From positions 73,500,762 to 73,564,761 of the forward strand of contig CM065805.1 in the NCBI GenBank assembly GCA_033398695.1: a DNA stretch of 64,000 bases, given 5' to 3'. The notes beneath the pieces are model-generated. The model was not told the DNA's origin, ran no database searches, and worked only from the letters and a program-made list of their open reading frames with translations. The position numbers and the translations under genes were made by a program. Each line of letters begins with the position of its first letter. Position 1 is the first letter of the stretch. This document shows, in pieces, positions 57,081-64,000 of the stretch. The DNA comes from Orobanche coerulescens. Lineage: Eukaryota > Streptophyta > Magnoliopsida > Lamiales > Orobanchaceae.

Positions 57081-57248
57081 TGGCATGAGGGCGTCTTTGT
57101 CGAATTTCCTAAAAATGAGAGTTAAATCATAAAACTCGAAAAAGAAAATACTCTATAAAGGATGAACAACCGAAGGTCGACTTGAAGGTTAAGGAAAATC
57201 CATCATATCTTGGAAATTAGACTTAGGCGTAAGGAAGCTTCAAGGAAG
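56525..57248 (+). repeat. 3' LTR of family C, truncated
   Basis: Starts TGATACAACC inside the pol frame and follows the 5' LTR to CTTCAAGGAAG at about 57248, then diverges into LINE 5' sequence. The TATA region and U5 are missing. Confidence 0.85.
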
Positions 57249-57704
57249 GTGTGATATTTTATTTTGTCTTGGAAAAAGTACTCTAGCATGTACGGATGAA
57301 ATAAGGAAACCGAAACGGGGACGGAACTTTGGGCGATTTACATGCTCAGTAGGTGCGAAATGAGGGCGTCTTCCTTTCTGTTATTAAACTTGTGAGTTTT
57401 TCCAGAGATATAGCCTTTACGATTGTGGTTCTGTTCTCTATTATCTTTCCAGCAATATTTTTTGGTGAATTTGTGAATTAATTTTTTCCTGCGCGATTTG
57501 AGATCATCGGATTTTCTGGGTTTGGTGTTCCTCTCGTTCGTCGTTCGTGGTTGGGATCCGATTTGGGGGTTGGCTTTGTCGCGAGTTTCCATAGCTGTGA
57601 TTTTGCGCTGCCTTAGCCATTCGGGTCGTGCGATCTTCTTCTGTGTTTTTTGTTCGTGAATTTCTGGTTGCGATTTGTCGCGGTTCTCGTTGACTTGCTG
57701 TATT
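57249..57704 (+). other. LINE 5' UTR (likely)
   Basis: About 450 bp between the family C LTR break and LINE ORF1. Internal L1-type promoters would lie here; none can be assigned by eye. The exact LINE start is uncertain and could be anywhere from 57249 to about 57300. Confidence 0.5.
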
Positions 57705-59510
57705 ATGACAACATCTACAGCTTGCGGCTTGTTCTCTTCTTCTTCCCGGCTTGTTGGAAGCTCCATTTCTCAGGGTTTTGATGCTCAAGGTCTTTGTGAG
57801 TTAGGGAAGAAGGTGTTTGGTTCCTCCGACTCCGACCTGCTCAAGCTTAACATCAACGGAATTTTTGGTGGTCCTAGTGCGGAACCTCCTCCGGCTACTT
57901 CTCTGACGGCGGCGGTTGTGGCTTCTGGCGGTGGTGCTCCTCGGCTGTTGCCGATCGGGCCATTGTCACGGGCCAAGCGTGACCCTAGGCTGGACTAGGT
58001 TGCAACCCCATTTCTCAACCCGGGTGGTTTTTTGGCAGGCCCTGCTCGTGACCCGGTTCCTCTCCCTGGTGCTTCGGGGCTGGTTTCTGGTGTCAGCTCT
58101 TTGGCTGGGCCTATTCTTGTTGCTCCTGTGCAAATTCCTAATTGCTCTGCAGCTAAGAATTCTTGTAATTCAACTGTGTCTCCATTGGGTTATTGTGAGA
58201 CTGTTGTATCTTCTTTTGGCGACTCTTGTTGTAATGGGGAAAGTAATATAATGCATAATATAATTGATGATATTGATGTTGATTATGGAAATGCAACGGT
58301 TTCTATGAACTTTGGCTCTATTCCTACCCCTGTTTCTTTGGCTAATTCGGTAACGATTCCGAAGGCCTTGCATATTCCCCCTGTTGTGTTAGGAAATATT
58401 AAAAAGAAAAGGGGCCTTCGGTATGTGAAACCTGAAATTCAAAATGGCGAGCTTATTGTGAAACCGGATGTTAGTGTTGGTATTGAAGGTTCTAAGAAGC
58501 GGCTTTACACATTAGTTGGTTATTTTTTGGGGAAAGCCCCTCCTCTTAGCTTGGTCAAGAATTATTTGATGTCGGCGTGGAAGGGGCTTAAGGAGGTGTT
58601 CTCCTCTGAGGGGGGATTCTTTTTCTTTAAGTTTGATAGTGAGCGAGTTTTGTCTGAGGCGTTAGAGGGTGGGTCGTGTCTGATTCAAAGCCAGTCTATT
58701 TTCCTTACCCGGTGGAAGCTTGGTATGTCCCTTATGAAGGTTCAGCCTAAACATGTCCCTGTTTGGGTGAAACTTCGTGATGTCCCTCTCGAGTATTGGA
58801 CTGACGAAAGGCTTAGTATTACTGCTACTGCTATAGGGGAGCCACTTTTTGCTGGCGTTTTCACCAGAAACTGTCTGAAAGTGGATTATGCTAGAGTTTG
58901 CATCATGTTAGACGCTGATACTAGCCCGATTCGCTCGCTCCTTATGGTTATTCCATCTGATGGTGATTTTCCTTCTGTTAGGAGGATCCATGTCGAGTAT
59001 GAATGGTTACCACATCGGTATGGTGTTTGTAGAGTTTTTGGGCATCGTGATCAGGTTTGCCTGAGCACTTCTAAGCCTCCGGTTCAGAAGCAGGTTAAGC
59101 AGGCTTGTATTTATGTGGCTAAGCATGCTCCCTCAGGCGCTCATGGTCTGGGGTCCTCGTAGGGTTTGGTTCCGGTTGGGGGGGTCGCTCAGGCTGGGGT
59201 TGGTCCTGATGCCAGCTCCGGGGGCCCAGATGTGGTGTTAGCTGGGGGCACTGGAGGTCGTGGGGCTGGTTTGGGCCCGTTGAGTAGTGTCTCTACTTTC
59301 TCCTTGGTTACTACCAGCTCTCCTATCATGTCGCGTAGGAGGGATTCTGCTGGTATGTTCGAGCCGTCTCACAACAGGTTTTCGGCTCTTTCTAGTCTCG
59401 CCGATGATATTGAGGTTGAGATTCCTGACTTTGTCGGCACGTCGCTTTGTTCTAGTCCTTCTCCTTTGGGCCCTATTATTGATGCAGCCCATGTCGATGT
59501 TGTTAAATGA
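57705..59510 (+). pseudogene. LINE ORF1 (nucleic-acid-binding protein) with two TAG stops
   Basis: ATG 57705 begins MTTSTACGLFSSSSRLVGSS. One frame runs to 59510 except for TAG at 57996-57998 and 59160-59162. The middle (KKRLYTLVGYFLGKAPPLS, FFFFKFDSERVLSEALEGG, FLTRWKLGMSLMKVQPKHVP) is the DUF4283 type domain of plant LINE ORF1. It is followed by a degenerate zinc knuckle (CRVFGHRDQVC) and a Ser/Gly-rich tail with NRFSALSSLADDIEVE. In live LINEs this protein binds the RNA. The stop overlaps the ORF2 start (ATGA at 59507-59510). Confidence 0.88.
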
Positions 59511-60629
59511 TCCCTATTGCTGTCTGGAATGTTCGTGGACTTAACCGGACTGAGCATCATATCTCGGTCCGGGAGGTAATTAGTTCGTTTAATCTTTGTT
59601 GTATTGCTCTTCTCGAGACGCGTGTCTCGGTTGGTAACTTTGGGCGTGTTTCTTCTTTTATTTCTGGCTCTTGGAAGTGGTTCTCTGATTACGGTTGTGG
59701 GCCTGGGAAGAGGATCTGGATTGGTTGGGATCCTGGTTCTATGTCTGTTGATATTATTGCTACGGAGTCGCAATTTATTCATTGTCGTATTACTCTGTTG
59801 CTCGACTCCTCCTGTATTTTGGTTACCTTTGCTTATGGATATAATGATCTTATTGAGAGGAGGATGTTGTGGCAGTATCTTCTGATTTCTTGGTTCTACA
59901 TGCTGCTGGGCCTTGGGTCATTATGGGTGATTTTAATGCTGTTCTGGACACTAGTAGGATCTTGGGGGGGGGGGAAGCTCCTCACTCTGACGATGAGCCC
60001 CCCTAAGAGAGCTTTGTAGGCGTGCGGATTTTGAGACTCTTCCGATGGTTGGCTCTTGGTTCTCCTGGCATAACAAGAGCCCGTCTCCTCGTTCTTTATG
60101 GAAATGCCTTGATAGGGTATTGGGTAACTTGCAGTGGTTTATTGATCATGTTGATCGTACTTACTCTTGTGATCTGACTCGGACCTCTAATCATAGCCCC
60201 CTTATTCTGGGTCTTGATAGTTTGCCTCGTTGCAGAGGTAAAATGTTCAGATTTGATAATTTTCTGGCCGACTCTGAGGATTTCCTCCCGGCGGTTTGGG
60301 ACATTTGGCATCACCATATTGTCGGGGCCCCGTTTTATGCGATTTGTCATAAGTTGGATGCCCTTAAGCCCGTTTTTCCTGTGCTGAGGCAGAGGAAAAC
60401 GGATTTGGCATTGAATGTCGCTCCTGCTACTTCTTTCCTCTCTTCTTCTCAGAGTATTCTCAGGGACCATCCCTTGGACGATTCAGTTTTATTGTTGGAG
60501 AGATGTTGTCGGTGGGTTTTCTAGGTTGCTGTGGCTCAGGAACAGTCCTCACTCAGGCAGCGTGCCAAGTTGGCTTGGCCAAAGGATGGGGATCAGTGTA
60601 CTGCCTTCTTCTTCTGGCGGATTGCTTCT
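59507..60629 (+). pseudogene. LINE ORF2, endonuclease domain only
   Basis: Begins MIPIAVWNVRGLN, then LLETRVSVGNF, GKRIWIGWDPG and, after a frame change near 59900, the MGDFNAVLDTS motif. 60045-60524 continues with GSWFSWHNKSPSPRSLWKCLDRVL, SNHSPLIL and FDNFLADSEDF. These are endonuclease landmarks. A G-run at about 59968-59976 may be the cause of one frame break. The frame breaks again near 60520 and ORF2 is cut at 60629, before the RT, by a CRM-like LTR terminus. Confidence 0.88.
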
Positions 60630-61468
60630 TGATACGAATTCTCACTTGTGATGCGAATTCGCTATCGATACAGCAACAAGACAGGAACTTGACAAAAGTA
60701 AGGACTTGATGCAGCCCACTTCCAAACAAAGAACACTCAAACAAAGACGCTTGGTGGACATGAATTCAACAGGAAACAAGTTCAAAGGATCGAACAACAC
60801 TTTATGCGAAATATCGGACAAGTATACAACTGTATCGAAAAACAAACAGAATATCGAAACAAGATATAAACAGATGTTTTTATCAAATTAGACCTATAAT
60901 TTGATAAGGTGATTTCTCCTCAAGACCTATTGAGAATCAATCAGATTAATACTCAAAACGCGTCAAATAAAAACCAAGTTTTGATGAAAAGGCATTCACC
61001 AGGGAAAAACACAAAGTGTTCTTATTTCTTCAACATTCAATAATCTTTCATTACAACTCTACTGCCGCTATTTATAGGCAAAAGCAGCCTGATAAGATAA
61101 ATTAAACTAATACAAGCTGAGCTTAAAATAAGGAAAGATAATAAAAAGGTTCCTCATGTCACTTGTTGACAAAAGTAAAAGCTGGGTCTTTGTCTCCAAG
61201 TTGCTTACTGACAACCGCCTTTTGCCAAGAATCCTACTGCTTTTGTAAGACAAAGCTGAACATTCTTTTATTGTTTAGTTGCCACTTGAACCTCTTTCCC
61301 TCCCCAAGATGCAAGTTGTCTTTTGTTTAAGTTATTCCAATTCCGACTATCAAGGTAACTACGTACCTCGTTTCTGTTTTCTCGCCTAAGTACGTTGGAG
61401 TATGGTCGAGGTGTTTTACGTCAATTCTTACTTCGTCTTTTACGCTTGGAGTAGTCGGTTTCGTATCA
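60630..61468 (-). repeat. CRM-like LTR, minus strand
   Basis: Plus strand TGATACGAATTC...TTCGTATCA, 839 bp, about the same subfamily as 44770-45733 (R/U5 block at 60885-61020, TATAAATA on the minus strand at about 61069-61076). Its outer terminus exactly abuts the LINE, so the left edge is a true insertion end. Confidence 0.88.
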
Positions 61469-62003
61469 TTCCCTCCTTCTTTAAAAGGAATTGTCCTCAA
61501 TTCCGCAATCCCTTCGTCGTCAAGGTAAGGAGATAGATCGCCTATGTTGAAAGTAGCATGCACTCCATAATCACCCGGAAGTTCTAACTTGTAAGCATTG
61601 TCGTTCACCTTCGCAACTATTCTAAATGGTCCCTCAGCTCGTGGCATTAACTTGTTCTTACGCTTACTCGGGAATCGTTCCTTCCTCAAATGTAACCAAA
61701 CTAAATCTCCAACCTCGAATAGTCTCGACTTTCTTTGCTTGTTCGACTTCCTTTTGTACGTCTCGTTTATTTCCTTGATTCGATCCCGCACTTGTTCGTG
61801 TAATTTCATCATTGATTTTAGTTTTGACTCCGCATCCTTATGTACCAATTCGTCACTTGGTAGTGGAATTAGATACAGCGGTATGTAAGGATTCAGCCCG
61901 TAAACTACTTCAAATGGAGAATGCGATGTGGCATGAGTAGGAGAACGGTTGTAAGCAAACTCCGCATGCGCGAGCTTCAAATCCCAATCCTTTTGTGTCT
62001 TGC
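61469..62003 (-). pseudogene. CRM-like integrase C-terminal fragment
   Basis: Minus strand, open through the LTR boundary to 61327: [73 protein letters not shown] and LSPYLDDEGIAELRTI. It matches 44235-44911 and lacks the stops seen there. The frame enters the LTR, ending at 61327. Homology ends at about 62003, so the rest of the element is missing. Confidence 0.9.
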
Positions 62004-62035
62004 ATGCTTTTTGCCTATAGACGAGATAATTCACC
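62004..62035. other. Junction between CRM-like fragment and Athila-like LTR
   Basis: About 30 bp that I cannot assign to either side. Confidence 0.4.
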
Positions 62036-62425
62036 TAGGGATAGAGTGCGTTAGTCGCCGTTAGATAAATCTATTGACCTCGGGAGAGGCGGTAGAATAT
62101 ATTAGCAATCTCCGCCTTCAATAAATTGGGAAAATTATTTATTACGGATAATCGAGAGTAAATTCAGATAAACTAAGGTGGATTCAGAACCCTAGACTTA
62201 TTCATCATTTGATTCCTTTTATCCAAGATATTGTTTTCTACTGCTTAGTCTTTTATTAATTCTTTTAGTTATTAATCGCAAAACCCAAATTCGATTGTTC
62301 AGATAAAATTGGGAAACGAAAAAATCGGTAGTTAGAGATTCAATCCTCGTGGGAACGATACTCTACTTATCACTTTATTACTTGTAAACGATGACGTGCA
62401 CTTGCGTGTAGGAAATATCGCAACA
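62036..62425 (+). repeat. Athila-like LTR, 3' portion
   Basis: Ends ATATCGCAACA at 62425, six bases before the Athila-type primer site. Only about 390 bp is visible; Athila LTRs are usually longer, so the 5' part is probably lost. No gene inside. Confidence 0.72.
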
Positions 62426-62431
62426 AGTTTT

Positions 62432-62449
62432 TGGCGCCGTTGCCGGGGA
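62432..62449 (+). other. Primer-binding site of the Athila-like element
   Basis: TGGCGCCGTTGCCGGGGA, the classic Athila primer site (3' end of an Asp tRNA). Confidence 0.92.
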
Positions 62450-62568
62450 TTGAAATTTTTCTAATATCGATTTAAGTATTTCCAGTCTTAATTTGAACGT
62501 TTTATTTTTATTTTTGTGTATTTAATTTTGTTTATTTGTTTTTCCTTTCAGGACCTTTCGTGTAGTGC

Positions 62569-64000
62569 ATGAGAAAACTCGGTAACGAAGGCCTACTACC
62601 TTTGGACACCGAGCTCGAGCGCACGCTAAGAAGGAACAAAAAGGAGAAAAGAGAGTTGCAGACGACGGTCATCATGGCCGAGAATATCGAAATCCAGGGA
62701 GGAGACAACCAAGTGCGACAAGTTCAACCGGAACTAGCTCTTCGAGATTATGCCATGCCGCAGGTCAACGCTAATTTTTCGGGAATTCGGCGTCCCACTA
62801 TCCAAGCTAATAATTTTGAGATCAAGCCCGCCATTATTCAGATGGTGCAGGCGAGCCCATTCTGTGGACTACCGAAGGACGGCCCGAATGCCCATATTGC
62901 TTCCTTCCTTGAGATATGCGACACGTTCAAGACTAATGGTGTCACCGACGATGCCATCCGATTGAGGCTTTTCCCTTTCTCTTTGAGGGATAAAGCAAAG
63001 TTTTGGTTAAATTCCTTACCGCCGGGGTCAATTACAACATGGGAGAGGTTAGCGCAAGCCTTCCTTGCCAAATTTTTCCCACCAGCTAAGACGGCGAGGT
63101 TGAGAAACGAGATAACCACTTTTACCCAGTACGATATGGAATCGCTCCACGAGGCGTGGGAGCGATATAAAGAATTGCTACGAAGATGCCCTCATCACGG
63201 CATTCCTGATTGGCTTCAGCTTCATACATTCTATAATGGTTTGAGTGCATCGACACGCACTTTAGTGGATGCGGCCTCTGGAGGAACCTTCATGGGAAAA
63301 TCTATGGCTGAGGCACACGTGCTTTTGGAAGATATGGCTGAAAACGCATACCAATGGCCATCAGAATGATTGACACCGAAGAGAGTAATGGAAGTTTCGA
63401 GCAATGATCCGATTTCCACCTTGTCAGCTCAAGTCGCCGCTTTGACACAACAGCTCCAGGCATTTTCGCACACACCAGCCCCCGTTACCATCGAGACATG
63501 CAATTGGCGTAACGGATCACACCCGAGCGTGGAATGTCAAGTTGGAAATCCGTTCGAGCAAAATCAGATGGAGCAGGCTCAATTCGTAGGAAGTGGGAAT
63601 CGACCGAATAACCCGTACTCCAATACTTATAATCCGGGGTGGCGCAATCATCCTAACTTTTCATGGAGAAATGGGCAGAACTCACACCAGCCCCCGTTCG
63701 CACAAAATCAACAGCAACCCCCTCCCGCTCCCAAATTGTCTCTCGAGGAAGCACTTGCAAAATTGGCGGCAAATACGAGTCAATTTATGACTCGTACGGA
63801 AGCTACATTACAAAATCATTCTGCTTCCATTCGGAATTTGGAGGTCCAGCTGGGCCAAATCGCTAATGTGTTGACAGCTCGTCCGGAGGGAGCATTGCCG
63901 AGTACAACAGAGACAAATCCTAGAGAGAGTCTAAATGCAATTAGCTTGAGAAGTGGGAGAGAGGTGCTGGATCAGCCCGAGCGGGGTAAAGAGAAGAAGG
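62569..64000 (+). pseudogene. Athila-like gag, one in-frame stop, runs off the window
   Basis: Frame from ATG 62569: a basic start, LRDYAMPQVNANFSGIRRP, then the capsid domain (FEIKPAIIQMVQASPFCGLP, FLEICDTFKTNGV, LRLFPFSLRDKAKFWLNSLP, ITTWERLAQAFLAKFFPP, GTFMGKSMAEAHVLLEDMA), typical of Athila Gag. TGA at 63367-63369 follows PSE; the same frame then stays open to the end of the window (STLSAQVAALTQQL, NNPYSNTYNPGWRNHPNF, LSLEEALAKLA, ISLRSGRE). The stop fits a CGA-to-TGA change. The CCHC-like motif is degenerate (CNWRNGSHPSVEC). Confidence 0.93.

Larger units (their letters stand above)
48916..57248 (+). mobile_element. CRM-like gypsy retrotransposon, family C
   Basis: 5' LTR 48916-50468, primer site, gag interrupted by a solo LTR, protease, RT-RNase H-integrase and a 3' LTR from 56525 that breaks off at about 57248 where a LINE starts. 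Gene order and protein type match the CRM-like family above (DGGS protease, YFDD RT, no canonical chromodomain, pol running into the LTR), but at clearly lower similarity. Inserted into the Tat-like gag; left flank TTACG cannot be paired because the right end is missing. Confidence 0.9.

Noticed and set aside
1..64000. Endogenous pararetrovirus or envelope-bearing retrovirus
   Set aside because: No movement protein, pararetroviral coat or membrane-spanning env-like frame was seen; all RT parts are in LTR or LINE contexts.
1..64000. tRNA, rRNA or snRNA genes
   Set aside because: None recognised by eye; tRNA-like strings are the primer-binding sites of retrotransposons. A tRNA/rRNA search would settle it.

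Overview
The window is repeat-rich nuclear DNA of a flowering plant, probably a eudicot; the species cannot be named from sequence. I see no ordinary host gene. Nearly everything that can be identified is retrotransposon: Ty3-gypsy elements of at least four kinds (Tekay/Del-type chromoviruses, CRM-like chromoviruses, a Tat-like and an Athila-like element), Ty1-copia elements and L1-type LINEs. The plant assignment rests on the polyprotein types, the initiator-Met-tRNA-like primer sites (TGGTATCGGAGC) and the Athila primer site (TGGCGCCGTTGCCGGGGA).

Layout. 1-6687: Tekay element 1 on the minus strand (pol, protease, gag, 5' LTR), cut by the window edge. 6688-9085: 3' end of a plus-strand copia element abutting a CRM-like LTR, with a 200-bp tandem duplication across the join. 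9086-11220: LINE endonuclease fragment fused to an inverted Tekay integrase. 11221-17454: decayed Tekay element 2 (minus), with a 56-bp satellite-like array inside it and a different promoter array in its LTR. 17455-45733: a CRM-like host element (plus) split inside its RNase H by a Tekay solo LTR (21287-43462). That solo LTR in turn carries a complete copia element (21792-31322, minus) and a complete Tekay element 4 (31589-41772, plus), with target-site duplications (TSDs) readable at each level. 45734-48915: copia gag fragment, LINE 3' end with poly(A), and the 5' end of a Tat-like element. 48916-57248: a second CRM-like family (family C) inserted in the Tat gag start, itself carrying a solo LTR with a perfect TSD. 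57249-60629: LINE with ORF1 and the endonuclease part of ORF2, cut by a minus-strand CRM-like LTR and integrase fragment (60630-62003). 62036-64000: Athila-like LTR end, primer site and gag, running off the window.

The most unusual signal is in the Tekay LTRs. Just upstream of the TATA box are 18-19 short CG-rich palindromes, mostly grouped in fours about 21-24 bp apart, with hairpin-forming spacers between groups. Three LTR locations use the word TAGCGYGCGCTA; Tekay element 2 has the same layout built from TTACGGCCGTAA. A second signal is that near-identical repeat copies differ mainly at CAG/CTG sites. Several apparent frameshifts of the otherwise young copia element fall at such sites, which points to methylation-linked basecalling error or an odd mutational process.

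Nothing here works together as a host pathway. The elements are independent insertions layered over time, and none shows a fully uninterrupted coding region as written.
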